From Adiantum capillus-veneris (taxonomy: Eukaryota; Streptophyta; Polypodiopsida; Polypodiales; Pteridaceae), in assembly GCA_014529385.2 (NCBI GenBank), contig CM043958.1, positions 118,163,018-118,227,017 of the forward strand: DNA of 64,000 bases. Direction: 5' to 3'. The stretch's first letter is position 1. The number at the start of each line of letters is the position of its first letter. Both the position numbers and the translations under genes were made by a program. Of this stretch, positions 52,701-63,506 are shown in pieces. The notes below the pieces were generated by a model. That model had not been told where the DNA came from, ran no database searches, and saw nothing but the letters and a program-made list of their open reading frames with translations.

Positions 52701-53540
52701 CAACTCACAATGATCTATCTTCTATGATAGATGAGTACGCTATTGATTTCAATTTTAGAGATGTGATTTCAGCCCTTACACTAGGGGAGAAAGAGGAACC
52801 ATTTACCTTACAAGATGGTTATCTTCTCTATGGAAATAGACCATGCGTTACTAACTCACTACGTGAGAAAGTAATGTATGAATCTCATGCTCCTCCTTAT
52901 GGAGGGCATAGAGGGATTTAGTCTACCCTAAAAGGGATTGAAACATATTTCTATTGGCCTGCCATGAAAGCAAACATACAAAAGTATGTTTCTAAATGTG
53001 TGGTATGCCAAGAGACAAAATTTGATAGAGGAAAGCAACCTGGATTCAACCTTTGCCAATCCCTCATTCACCATGGGAGAGCATGTCCATGGATTTTATC
53101 TTTGGATTTCCGAAGTCTATCCATGGGAATACGGGAATATGGATGATAGTAGGCAGGTTCAGTAAACAAGCTCATTTTATACCTGTCAAAAAGACTATCA
53201 AAGCCCATCAAATGGCAACTCTCTTCATATCACAAATCTTCAAGTACCATCACTTGCCGATGTCCATAGTGTCGGATAGAGATCCTAGAATGACCAGTAA
53301 TTTTTGGAAGGGTCTCTTTGAGAATTTAGGGACAAGGCTAACTTCCCTTCGTCCTATTGCCCCAAATGGATGGCCAAAGTGAAATAGCTAACCTAACAAT
53401 TCTTGATCTACTAAAAGCCTATGTAATGGAAGTAGATCAAAGGTCCCAGTGGGAGAAGTACTTATCCTTAGTAGAGTATGCCTAAATAACACTGTACATA
53501 CTTCCACGGGAAAAGCACCTTGAGGTAATTGAGGGAAGAT
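52701..53540 (+). pseudogene. A2 integrase
   Basis: The zinc-binding module reads HAPPYGGHRGI (stop at 52919), FYWPAMKANIQKYVSKCVVC; the core reads SMDFIFGFPKSIHGNTGIW (first Asp), SIVSDRDPRMTSNFWKGLF (second Asp) and DGQSEIAN (Glu) near 53380. Frame changes near 53055 and 53375 and stops follow. Beyond 53480 the sequence is eroded until the chromodomain part. In intact chromoviruses the enzyme inserts cDNA, steered by the C-terminal chromodomain. Confidence 0.85.
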
Positions 53541-53849
53541 CCAAAAGTCCCCTACTACTTAAAGTACACCGGAAGATCTTCGCTCTTAGATGAGTATAGG
53601 CGAGACCTACAAGAATCTTTCCAAAAGATTAAGGATGCTATCTCTATCTCACTGCAAAGGCAAAAGGCTGTTGCTGACAAGCACAGAAGAGCCCAAGCCT
53701 TTAAATAAAATGATTGGGTCTTGCTTAAATTTCCCAAGGCCCGATTAAGGCACACCACGTGCAAGAATCCTATGGGACACCAAAAGTACTATGCTAAGTT
53801 AGCAAAAAGGTAGTATGGTCCCTCCCATATTCTTTGACCAATCAATGAG

Positions 53850-54165
53850 ATGGCCTATCAACTCAAGTTGCCCAGCCATTGGCTCACACACAATGCTTTC
53901 CATGTGAGCGTGCTAAAGACTTACAAAGGAGAGCCACCTCCAGAACCAACTATTGAAGACCCACTAGAGATCGAGGACCAAGAAGAGGTGTTGCATCCTG
54001 AGTCCATTCTCCGACATGAAGACAAGGTATTAAGAGGTGGTAAGACTCTTCGATGGTATCTTATTAAGTTTAAGAATTATACTTTTGAAGATGCTAGATA
54101 GATGCAAGGCATACAATTAAAGGATAACCTAAACCTTGTCAATGCTTACAATGCTTCCCTAGAGT
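53850..54165 (+). pseudogene. A2 integrase end and chromodomain
   Basis: It begins [20 protein letters not shown] (the usual end of chromovirus integrase, 'Y.L.LP....IHPVFHVS'), then an acidic linker and a chromodomain-like segment: PESILRHEDKVLRGGKTLRW, YLIKFKNYTFEDAR, then a stop where Trp is expected (DAR-MQGIQLKDNLNLV). The pattern fits the chromodomain form IL-R--------YLVKWKGY---E-TW------L. Chromodomains direct insertion to heterochromatin in relatives. Confidence 0.75.
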
Positions 54166-54510
54166 AAGCAAATGTACAAATGTTTAAAATGAACAAAGTT
54201 TTTGTCTTATAAGACTCTCTTTTTCTTTATTGTGCACAAATGTTAAGTAGTATGCATGCTTAGAATCAAGTTTGTTTTTGGAGACGATGTCTTCCAAACA
54301 CCAAGTAGAGATTTTCACTCTACTATGGAAGATTGATAGTACTAATGCGCGGAGATGCTTGCAACAGCTTTAGGCTCTCAAGCGCCAGATGGATTAGTCA
54401 TCCATTCTAGAACGATGTCGTAGGGTAAGATAGGGATCCTCTATCCGCTAGAAAAAGGACTAATGAATAGGTTTTATCTTCTCTACCCCATAGTCGAGGA
54501 TGACTATGAT

Positions 54511-54526
54511 TTCAAGGGACAGGTAA
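54511..54526 (+). promoter_or_regulatory. A2 polypurine tract
   Basis: TTCAAGGGACAGGTAA lies directly before the LTR start TGTCATAA, as in many chromoviruses. Confidence 0.7.
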
Positions 54527-54880
54527 TGTCATAATAACTAATATCTAATTCTCCTAAATGATTTTCTCATGTTAAACTGATCATTTAATATGGGGAGGTA
54601 CCAGGGGAGAAAAAGCTAGATTATTGGTAAGGCTAGCAGACAGGTCACAGTAGGGATCCAAAGGAGACAAATAGGGATCCAAACGGGGGACCATCTGTAG
54701 AAGAGCAATGTGCAAGCAATGGGCTTCAAATACTAAGGTTTAGCCCATTAAGACTTCCAAAATGCTAAGGTTCCAAAATTCGAAGGTTAAGTCCAATGGT
54801 CAATGCTTAGGAAAATTGGATGCTTAATAGTGTACAAAAAGTTTTTGCAAGCTCCTAAAGAGGAAGGGGCGAGCCAGTTT
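54527..54880 (+). repeat. A middle LTR, first 350 bases only
   Basis: It matches 35748-36100 and then switches near 54880 to internal sequence of another A copy (CTTTTTAGCCTTGCAGTG; compare 48931). The other 1.25 kb of LTR, the primer site and the first internal bases are missing. Confidence 0.85.
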
Positions 54881-55175
54881 ACTTTTTAGCCTTGCAGTGC
54901 ACCTACCTTTGTGCAGTTAACGGGGCATCACTATCGAGAGCTATGGTCTTAATAGTGGAGTCCTACGGGGCTTGCCTACGACTTAACCACTATTGAGCTA
55001 TTAGAAGCTTGATAGGAGCCGATGCTATTTTGGTGTTGAACGACCCTCTCTTCTATTCCTTGCAAGTAGTGGTATTCGAGCCATGGGTACAATAGCTTGA
55101 GTGCTTTTTCTAAAGGGGTAAAGAGGAGTAGCAACTAGGGCTTGAAGTGCCAAAGTACACCTAAAAGTTGTTAGA

Positions 55176-56420
55176 ATGGCTAACAATAGTAAAGAGAGTG
55201 AAGTTAATGTTGATAACTTTGATTTTGTTAATGAGCAAGCTAGTAATGATGCCCCAATGCTTGCTAACTATCTTGTTTCTAGGCTTCAACAAGCCATGGG
55301 CAATCCATCCCTCCAAAGTGATAACTTTGATTTTGCTAATGAGTAAGCTACTAATGATGGCCCGATGCTTGTTAACTATCTTGTTTCTAGGCTTCAACAA
55401 GCCATGGGCAATCCATCCCTCCAAAGTGAAGTACAATGGTAGCTTCGTGCTCATGGGATTCTCCAAGCTCCCCACCATGATGAGAGAGCACCTATGAAGC
55501 CTCCTTGTGAGACTTCCAAAAGAGGCCTCTCTCCGATTTGGGAAGAAGAAGAGGATCCATATGAAGGGCTCAAAAATTTGCTCCTTGATGACACATCTCC
55601 TTCTCAAAGGAGAATTCAAGAGCCTCCACCGAAGGAACAAGAAAGAAGCGAGTCTCCTGCCACCCTGATGGAGAGGGCTCCACAAAGATGGCGGGCTAAA
55701 CGCTCTCCATCACCTCCAAAATGGAGAAGACCATTGCATACTTCTCCACACCATACTTCAAAGAGGGATGACAAAAAGAAAGAGAATAAAAAGGCAAGAA
55801 AGAGGACACCCTCTTCTCCATCTTCTTCATCCTCTTCCTCTTATGAAAGTGATGGTGAAGACAATGAAGATTAAGGCAAGAAAGAGGTCACCCTCTTATC
55901 CATCTTCCTCAAATTCTTCACCTTCTGAAGAAAGATGGTGCAACCTTTGAATCATAAAAAAGAAGAGGCCATAGGAAATCCTATGCCACGTGGAAGAGGT
56001 CGTCCAAGCTCAAGAAGTTCAAAGAGGGAGGGAAGAGCATCTCTTTCATTACCTACGATGGCACCTTTGGTGAAAGTCTTGGCCTTTATTCAACAGTTCG
56101 ATGCGGCGTTTGGAGATGAGGGCTTCATGGAGTCCTCTAAGCTACATCATGTAGCTATGCACTTTTAAAAGTCCTCCAGGAAATGGTGGTCTGCCTACGG
56201 GCCAACGGTAAAGCTCCACAAACATGGAAATCTTTAAGAGCTTCCATTACGAAGCAGTTTTTGGCCACCAATGCCAAAGACAAAGTACTCACCGAATGGA
56301 AAATCTTGAAGCTCTCTCCCTACGAATCCATTCACAATTATGTAGACAAGTTTAGGGATTTACAACTCAAAGCCACTGTCTTCAAGAAGTTGGATTTTGG
56401 AGAGCAAAAGCAATAATTTT
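55176..56420 (+). pseudogene. A3 gag
   Basis: It starts MANNSKESEVNVDNFDFVNE. A 36-codon tandem duplication (55212-55319 and 55320-55427) repeats the segment from DNFDF to NPSLQS in frame. Then come PPPKEQERSESPATLMERAP, an SR-like stretch, and the gag core in shifting frames: KVLAFIQQFDAAFGDEGFME, LRASITKQFLATNAKDKVL and NYVDKFRDLQLKATVFKKLD. Stops and frame changes lie near 55344, 55433, 55872, 56166 and 56200. It matches A2 gag throughout. Confidence 0.8.
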
Positions 56421-57226
56421 GTGCGGGCTTAACTAAAGAAATGGCGGATTATGTCAACTCCCAAAGGCCACACACTATATTGGCGGTTACACCATACTAT
56501 GGTGGCCTCTCGAATCAATTTCCAGATGGGGGCTAAAAGAAATTCTAAGCCCACGGAAAACAAGGGTTCCAATGAGCCTAAGGGGAAGGGCAATGTCCAA
56601 AAGTCTCCTAAGGGAAGCTCCAACAAAGCTAAAGAGAAGGGAGTTTATAAAGGAAAAATAAACTCTCTCCTGAAGAGCTTGACCGTTATTGCAAGGATAA
56701 CCATTGTTTCAAGTGCGGCGAGCAAGGGCATGCGTAAAGCGCTTGTCCCCAAAACAACACCCACCATGAACCTCCTAGGGCTACCTTGGTCAGAATCCAG
56801 CAGGAGGAAATTCACCACAAAGTATCTCCTCTATGCCATGCTTGGGGAAAGGTAAGAGAACATGATGCTTTTATTCTCTTTGACCCTGGTTCTACTCACA
56901 ATTTTATATCTATAGAGTTGGCCACCAAGCTAGGCATACAAGCCTACGAGATGGGAGATGTCCTACCTGCAGATGGTGGTTTCAAGGGGCAAGAAGCTTT
57001 AGTCACTCCCTTTATCGGGAAATTGAGGCTCCATGTCCAAAGCTATGTGGACAAAGAGGAATTCTTTATCTCTCCTCTCAAGCATGAGGATGTAATCCTA
57101 GGGGCACCATGGTTTGATTGCATGGCTGCCAATGTTAAATTCCCTGAAAGGAGAATCTCTTTTAAGTTTAGGGAAAAAGATATGTATATAGATGCTAAGG
57201 AAATGGGTAACACTATACCCATTGCC
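56421..57226 (+). pseudogene. A3 zinc knuckle and aspartic protease
   Basis: A zinc knuckle CFKCGEQGHA-SAC (56718-56760; a TAA replaces one residue) is followed by the protease in an open frame (56786-57226): AFILFDPGSTHNFISIELAT (active-site Asp retained, D-P-G-S), then LRLHVQSYVDKEEFFISPLK and DVILGAPWFDCMAANVKFPE. It is cut at about 57226, where the deletion joins it to integrase in another frame. Confidence 0.82.
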
Positions 57227-57645
57227 TATCCATGGGAATACGGGAATATGGACGATAGTAGACAGGTTCAGTAAACAAGCTCATTTTATACCTGTCAAAA
57301 AGACTATCAAAGCCCATCAAATGGCTACCCTCTTCATTTCACAAATCTTCAAGTATCATGGCTTGCCAACGTCCATAGTGTCGGATAGAGATCCTAGAAT
57401 GACGAGTCATTTTTGGAAGGGTCTCTGGGACAAGGCTAAATTTCTCTTTGGCCTATCACCCGCAAACGGATGGCCAAAGTGAAATAGCTAACCTAAAAAT
57501 TCTCGATATACTAAAAGCCTATGTAACAAAAGTAGATCAAAGATCCCAATGGGAGAAGTACTTACCCTTAGTGGAGTATGCCTACAATAACACTGTACAT
57601 ACTTCCACGGGAAAATCACCTTTTGAGGTAATTGAGGGAAGATAA
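57227..57645 (+). pseudogene. A3 integrase core
   Basis: Directly after the deletion joint it reads HGNTGIWTIVDRFSKQAHFI, SIVSDRDPRMTSHFWKGLWD, then after a frame change YHPQTDGQSEIANLKILDIL and VEYAYNNTVHTSTGKSPFEV. The first catalytic Asp lies in the deleted part; the second Asp and the Glu are present. It cannot be active. Confidence 0.82.
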
Positions 57646-57951
57646 AAAAGTCCCCTGCTGCTAAAGGTACACGGGAAGATCTTCATTGCAGACGAGTATA
57701 GCCGAGACCTACAAGAATCTTTCCAAAAGATTAAGGATGCTATTCTATCTCACAGCAAAGGCAAAAGGCTATTGCTGACAAGCACAGAAAGAGACCAAGA
57801 CTTTAAAGAAAATGATTGGTTCTTATTAAAATTTCCCAAGGCTTGATTAAGGCACACAACAGGCAAAAATCCTACTAGACATCAAAATTACTATGCTAAG
57901 TTAGCAGAAAGGTACTATGGTCCCTTCCTGATTCTTAGGCCAATCAATGAG

Positions 57952-58269
57952 ATGGCCTATCAACTCAAGTTGCCCAGTCATTGGCTCATACACAATGTTT
58001 TTCATGTGAGCCTATTAAAGCCTTACAAAGGAGAGCCACCTCAAGAACCTACTATTGAAGACCCACCGAAGATCGAGGACCACGAAGAGGTGCTGCAACC
58101 CTAGTCGAGTTTTCGACATGACGACAAGGTACTAAGAGGCGGTAAGACTATCCGACAATATCTTATTAAGTTTAAGAATTATCCTTTTGAAGATGCTAGA
58201 TGGACTCAAGGCATACAATTAAAGTATAACCTAAACCTTGTCAATGCTTACAATGCTTCCCCAGAGTAA
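57952..58269 (+). pseudogene. A3 integrase end and chromodomain
   Basis: It reads [20 protein letters not shown], then a linker with one stop (QP-SSF), then RHDDKVLRGGKTIRQYLIKF, KNYPFEDARWTQGIQLKYNL. Unlike A2 it keeps the Trp of the DARW motif. Together the two copies define the chromodomain-like end of family A. Confidence 0.75.
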
Positions 58270-58287
58270 GAAAATGTACAAATGTTA

Positions 58288-58995
58288 TAAACACAATCTC
58301 ATGTGTGAAGCAAAGAAGACTCTCTCTCCTTCTCAAGCTTTAATGGAAAGCTTACCACCTACTCCAAGCTTGTGAGAAGGGAGGCCTACACCAACAACTC
58401 TTGGCTTTGTGATACAAGTCCAACCAAGAGCCAAGCTTCAATGCATGCTCATCTCCTCTTACATGCTAATTACTAAGCTAAGCTATGCTAATATGAGTGA
58501 TTATGTGAGGAGATGTACATCTTTCTCGTAAGAGAACCCCTTCTTCCTCTCAATCTACTCTCATACCCCGCTAGCTCTCACCATCTTTGAAGGTGTGTGA
58601 GGTCTTGGGTCTAAGACCGTGAGGGAATTGATGTTGTGTTTGATAAGTGTTTTTCTTAGTGCATGAAGTTTCCATCTTCATTGCACTAGCTAGTATTGAA
58701 GAAACACAAAGAACTATATTGTAAAATGTCTCTCTTGATGGGAGAAACCATAATACAAAGCCTTTTGGAGGGGGGACAGGATCCATGCAAATCCGGTCCT
58801 CAACTGTTGTGAATTGCTTAATTTCTCTCTCTTTTGAAGTATTGTTCATGCTATCTAACTAGGTGTTATACTTTTTGTTGCTCTCTCCACCCAAGCACTC
58901 TTGTTATTCTCATTAGGAATCTATTCTAATGAAATGCTCACTATGTTCATGCTATTTTCCGCTACACACAAGTTACTAGGCCATTAAATGTTACA
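58288..58995 (+). repeat. A 3' LTR, distal part
   Basis: It matches the A LTR from about 36652 onward and ends ATGTTACA at 58995. The first 900 bases of the LTR and the polypurine tract are missing: the joint is AAATGTT to ATAAACACAATCTC. Confidence 0.85.
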
Positions 58996-58997
58996 AC

Positions 58998-59307
58998 ACC
59001 AACGTACTTGTTTGTCACGTTTAGTTACCTCCCGTGGGTGTCTATCCACCTGAAAATAGGTTTGGGTAGTGAGCATCCTCGTGAAGGGTTTAGATGGTGC
59101 AAGTGTTTGGAGATCATTTCTATGGTTGGAATGGAGTGCTTCTTATCACTACACTAATGTAGTTGTTTGTTACATTTAGTTACCTTCCCACGGTGTCTAT
59201 CCATATGGAAACAGGTTTGGATAGGGAGCATCCTTGTGAAGGGTTAGATGGTGCAAGTTCCTGGGGCTCATTTCTATGGTTGGAATGGAGCTCTCTTGAT
59301 CACTACA
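58998..59307. repeat. Tandem duplication, period 155
   Basis: Units share GTTTGTNACNTTTAGTTACC, GTGTCTATCCA, GAGCATCCTNGTGAAGGGTT and TTCTATGGTTGGAATGGAG. A third, partial start is seen at 59308 (CATACTTGTCTG). Confidence 0.9.
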
Positions 59308-59482
59308 CCGGCATACTTGTCTGCCCATTCCTATTGCTGAAATTGGATTCTCACTTCTTTTTGCTTTATGTTTATATGTATATAAAATTAATTTATTATA
59401 CAATTGTTCATTTAAATACTATTTTTCAAAAACCTAATATTTTTATGATTGTATGAATGTATAGGTGTCTTGTGAACTTGTC

Positions 59483-61795
59483 ATGGATGCCAATGCTTGC
59501 TCTCAAAACATCAATGCAGCTACTTCTAGTCGCCCATCGACTAGTGGTGAAGTATCAAATAATGGAGCTTCCAATAAAGGGAATCGCAAGGCCGTTGGTG
59601 GTAAGGTACCATGGCCTGAGTGGCAATTTGCTGAGAACATAAGATCATTTATAGATTGGTGTTGCAAATTATGTGGCAAAGAAAAAATAGGATGTGCACC
59701 TCGTATTAGGGAACACTTCCTTGGATCAAGAAATGGAACAACTAATAGGTCTAATGGAGGTAGATGTAATGGTGTAGGTCATGAGAGTGCTACGAAATGC
59801 TTGAGAGAGTTGTTAGGAGGTGTAGCCAATGCAAGGTGACCTAGAATACCGACTTCAAGACAATATGCTTTAGAGCACTAAGGTAGTGGTGCCTCAACAC
59901 AAGGCGGACAAAATAGTGGTGCACCCTCCATGCCGGGCCAACACACACACACACACACAAAGAGCTAGCACTCTAGATGGATTGCCCGAATACGAGTTTG
60001 AAATGCATAGAATGAGGCAAGTAAGTCTAGAGAAAAGATTTTGATCAACTGCTCTTGACGAGACACAATATTCTCTTGCATGAGCTATCTATTTTATAGG
60101 CGGACCTATGTTGATGGTCACACAAGAGTCATGGAAGCATGCATGGAAGAAGATCGGTGAGTATGGGGCTAGTTTTTCCCCTCCATCATATCATCAAATG
60201 TGAAAAAATTTCTTGGATAAATGCTTTGTAGACACCCAAAAACAAGATAGATTGATTTGAAATCAATTGATCAAATAGAATGCACTTTAGTCAGTGATGG
60301 ATGGTCAAATGTCCAACATAGGCCGCTGATTAATGTGATGCTATTTAGTCCTTGAGGGGAGTGAATTATTAAATCGGTGACATTTTGGGTGAGATAAATT
60401 CAGGGAACTATATAGTTGATATAATCACAGAAAGAATTCATTAAGTTGGTGTCCAAAATGTAGTACAAGTGATAATGGACAATGCCAAAAATTGCAGAGC
60501 AGCGGGTCGTCTCTCGGAAGAGCGCTTTCCTAGCTTGTACATGTTTGGTTTCAATGCACATAGCTTGAATCTTGTGTTGCAAAATTGGTATAAGAAATAC
60601 AACACTAACTGGTTCAAAATCATAATAGATAAAGCAAGGAAGGTGGTGAAGTTTATATTGAAGAGACGTGTGCTAGACATGTATCGAATATTGAAGCTTC
60701 CATGTGAAACTAGATTTTGCACTAAATTCTACATTGTGGAGAGTCTTTTGCGAAATAAAAATGTTGTTTTGGAGACATAGTTTGTGCTGGCTTCTATGAG
60801 TGGGAAGCAGAGTAACCAGAACGAGTAAAAACAAAGGTTCGATCCATGAAAGTGCTTATTGATGATATACACTTTTGGTCTGATGTTGGGGACACATACT
60901 TAGTGATGAGGCCCTATGATGATATCTTTGCATCAATTTGATCTTAGGTTACCCAATATAGGGAAGGTGTACATGGGCTGTTTTAGGAGATCTTGAACTC
61001 TCCATTAGAGCCAAAAAATTGTTTGATCAAGCCCTGGAGAGCACCTTTTAATAAGGCTAAAAGAGATATCTTAAATAAGTATGTACATGCTTGATGGGTT
61101 AGTGCGCATATCCCACTACATAGTGTTGCTTTTCTGCTTGATCCAGAGTACTGGAACATAGGTTGTGATGAAATAGATGAGGAGGTGATTGAAGAATTCT
61201 TAATGTGCTAAGTAATTTCTACAGCAATCCATATGATCAAGCCCAAGCAGTCATCGACCTGACAAAGTAGAGGTTAAAGGATGTCCTTTTCAATTCAGAG
61301 TTTGTGCAAAACCTTGCATCAGAACAACTAGGATGGAGATGGTGGCTCATGAACGGTGCTTTGGTGCCTACATTGCATTGATTGGCTATTAGGGTTCTTG
61401 AAAAATATGCTACCAATTCAAGTTCTGAGAGAAATTGGAGTACGCACATCTATGTACACTTGACTATTCGTAATCAGTTTCTGAGTGATCGAGCCGAGAA
61501 ATTGGTTTATCTATATTGCAATCATAGGCTACTTAGAAATATTTAATCGGAAAGGTATGAACAAGATAGACCACGGTAGACTGTGGATATGAATGAAGAT
61601 GACCAAGAGCAAGGGGAAGAGGTGATAGTCAAAGAACTTGAGTTTTGTTAGCTTGGTGGATGTACTTTGCTTGAACTGAATGCGTATCTTGAGGTGGATG
61701 ATTTTCCTCCTACTCGGCAACGAAGGGCATTGTGGAGCAACAATGTAAACATAGATAACATTGTAGGTTAACACTTCATTGAGGTGCAGAACAAT
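59483..61795 (+). pseudogene. hAT transposase (BED/DUF659 type)
   Basis: The start MDANACSQNINAATSSRPST leads to a BED-like zinc finger at about 59610-59730 (WQFAENIRSFIDWCCKLCGK, then IREHFLGS). A DUF659 region at about 60290-60780 reads LINVMLFSP, NVVQVIMDNAKNCRAAGRLS (catalytic Asp region), AHSLNLVLQNWYKKYNT and KLPCETRFCTKFYIVESLLR. The C-terminal dimerisation region at about 61380-61545 reads RVLEKYATNSSSERNWSTHI and LSDRAEKLVYLYCNHRL. Stops and frame changes are frequent (59840, 59880, 60210, 60780 and others), so it is dead. hAT transposases cut and paste DNA elements with 8-base target duplications. I could not find terminal inverted repeats. Confidence 0.82.
59941..59960. repeat. (CA)n microsatellite in hAT pseudogene
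   Basis: Ten CA units inside the linker after the zinc finger. Confidence 0.9.
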
Positions 61796-62139
61796 TGAAT
61801 GTCATGTAAACCCTTTTTTTTGTGCCTTGTGCCCTGTGGGCCAAGTGACATACCACAATTTTTATTTGTTTGTCATTTAACACGGTAGTCTGAGTATTGT
61901 CATTTTTGAATTTAAAAAGTACCATATTTTTTTTTGCAATTCCAATGGGAGACTTTATACACTTTGCATTTATAACATTAATTTATGCACCAAGGAAGAC
62001 TATCAAACCTTCACAGATCAATTTATGGCAACATTCAAAAAGTCACAACAAGTTTTACAAGGCTTCAATGTTCATTGCAAGGGAGACATATACAAGGATC
62101 ATAGAGTCACTGCAATCCACTCCCGGTTAAGATGTTTAC
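61796..62139. other. No gene seen
   Basis: A/T-rich sequence after the hAT frame. If the transposon's right end is preserved it should lie here; I could not recognise it. Confidence 0.35.
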
Positions 62140-62943
62140 AATTTACAAAGATAAATTCAAATTATAAAAAATAGAGTCTCTCTTCTTGTAGTTGCCGCCA
62201 ATAAGCATTGATAATCTTTCTCCCTTTTGAACATGGAATACATAAGCTCATCAATCACGGAGCCTTGCGAATGTAGCACTCTTTTTTATTTACCATGTTT
62301 TGCATGAGACATGGAAAATGATACATGTGGCCACAAGCTATTTTGTGATGTCGACTCCAACTATGGAAAAAGTGTCCGCAAAATGGGCAAGGGTCCACTG
62401 CATCCGAAGTGTAAGCTGGAGGTGGCCGCAATGTGTTAGGATGCTTGATCATTGTCATGATCAATTGTTATTGAACCTATTCCTCCATTTCATAGATTTC
62501 ACACCTTGGAAGCTTGATATATCTCTAGAGCATTGTGTCATATTGCCCACAATACTACCTATTAGCCTACAGATAGCCTTTGCATCTACAGCTCAGAAGT
62601 GTGCCTGAACTGCTTCAATTATGGTATCAAAGAAATGATCTCTGTGCGTCTCACTCTTCAATATAGAGGTGATCTCCTCCATGGTCAGGGCACATATACA
62701 CATGACCAACAGAGTTCTGGCCTTCATTTCCACAAGATCCATGTATGCTACAATCATCACATATTTCATGATTTTTAAAGACAACATAACTTTAAATTTT
62801 ATAACAAATACTTCATGCATTGAAACTAATGACAACACTAGCTTAAAGAGTAGGCAATTATTCGATGAGAGTGACGAAACCTCCAACCTAGTACTAGAGT
62901 TGATGGCAAGACCACCACTGAACGCAAAAAAACAGGGCATCAT
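62140..62943 (-). pseudogene. Broken frame with RING-like cysteine/histidine pattern
   Basis: Two minus-strand frames (62593-62943 and 62255-62464) read in order: a helical part (LTMEEITSILKSETHRDHFF, DTIIEAVQAHF, then AVDAKAICRLIGSIVG past a stop) and a metal-binding pattern CPFCGHFFHSWSRHHKIACG, HMYHFPCLMQ, then KKECYIRKAP. The spacing C-x2-C ... C-G-H-x2-H-x2-C ... C-x2-(R) resembles a RING finger with the last Cys changed to Arg. The role, if RING, would be ubiquitin ligation. I cannot say whether it is a host gene remnant or element-borne; a gag fragment lies just upstream on the same strand. Confidence 0.4.
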
Positions 62944-63160
62944 TCAATGCAATTAACGACACCTCTAACCCAGTAGTAGGGTTGATGCTGATAGCAACAC
63001 GGAACTAAGACTAAAAAGAAAGGTATCATTTGATGAAGCTGACAACACCTCTGGTATCATTCAATGCAACTAACGACACCTCTAACCCAGTAGTAGGGTT
63101 GATGCTAATAGCAACACCGAACTAAGACTAAAAACCAAGGCATAATTTGATGAAGCTCTA
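62858..63160. repeat. Tandem repeat, period 117
   Basis: Two good units start CATTCAATGCAANTAACGAC at 62941 and 63058. A diverged third lies before them (ATTATTCGATGAGAGTGACG). Confidence 0.85.
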
Positions 63161-63506
63161 GTATCAGCCCACTCATAAACCCACATACTTGCTGAAAGGT
63201 ATCTAACTCCTCTAGATCGAGAATGACATCACAACAGATATACTCCAACAGTATTTTATGATGACACATAGAGCACTTATCTAAAGCAGACCAATTTTTG
63301 TTTTCTTCATTTGTGGGAAAAAATTCTTCTCTAAATATAGCCTCAAATGTTGCCCAATTCTGTGGTACAATGCCCATCTCCTTGAGGGACATCCACCATT
63401 TGTAGGCCTTGCCTCCTAGCATCAAACTTGTTTTCAATGCCTTGATTGCATCCGTAGTGCATCTAAGATCGTGAATCCCTACCCATTTGTTGAGGAATAT
63501 ATTCAC
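63105..63506 (-). pseudogene. LTR retrotransposon gag fragment
   Basis: The 133-codon frame carries the gag pattern: WVGIHDLRCTTDAIKALKTS, LMLGGKAYKWWMSLKEMGIV, then NWATFEAIFREEFFPTNEEN and CGFMSGLILELHQIM. The order A-x-x-W-W, W-x-x-F-x-x-x-F and F-x-x-G-L is that of retrotrans_gag. It is not closely like the gag of A, B or C in this window, so it is from another Ty3/Gypsy family. The match seems to end within the tandem repeat at about 63160. Confidence 0.65.

Larger units (their letters stand above)
54881..58287 (+). other. A3 internal region with 1.9 kb deletion
   Basis: It matches 48931-54180 but lacks the equivalent of about 51200-53118 (end of protease, RT, RNase H, start of integrase). 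It holds gag, zinc knuckle, protease start, integrase core and chromodomain. It could never have supplied its own RT. Confidence 0.85.
35748..58995 (+). mobile_element. Composite of chromovirus A copies, with element B nested
   Basis: Family A pieces lie in one orientation: LTR (35748-37291, then 48593-48841), internal region A2 (48842-54526), partial LTR (54527 to about 54880), internal region A3 (about 54881-58287), partial LTR (about 58288-58995). The LTR starts TGTCATAATAAC and ends TGTTTCA or TGTTACA. No 5-base target duplication is visible across the whole (TAATC on the left, ACACC on the right). A chromodomain after integrase and an initiator-Met type primer site place it among chromoviruses of Ty3/Gypsy. 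Confidence 0.85.

Noticed and set aside
35743-59000. Target-site duplication around the whole A composite
   Set aside because: TAATC before 35748 and ACACC after 58995 do not match.
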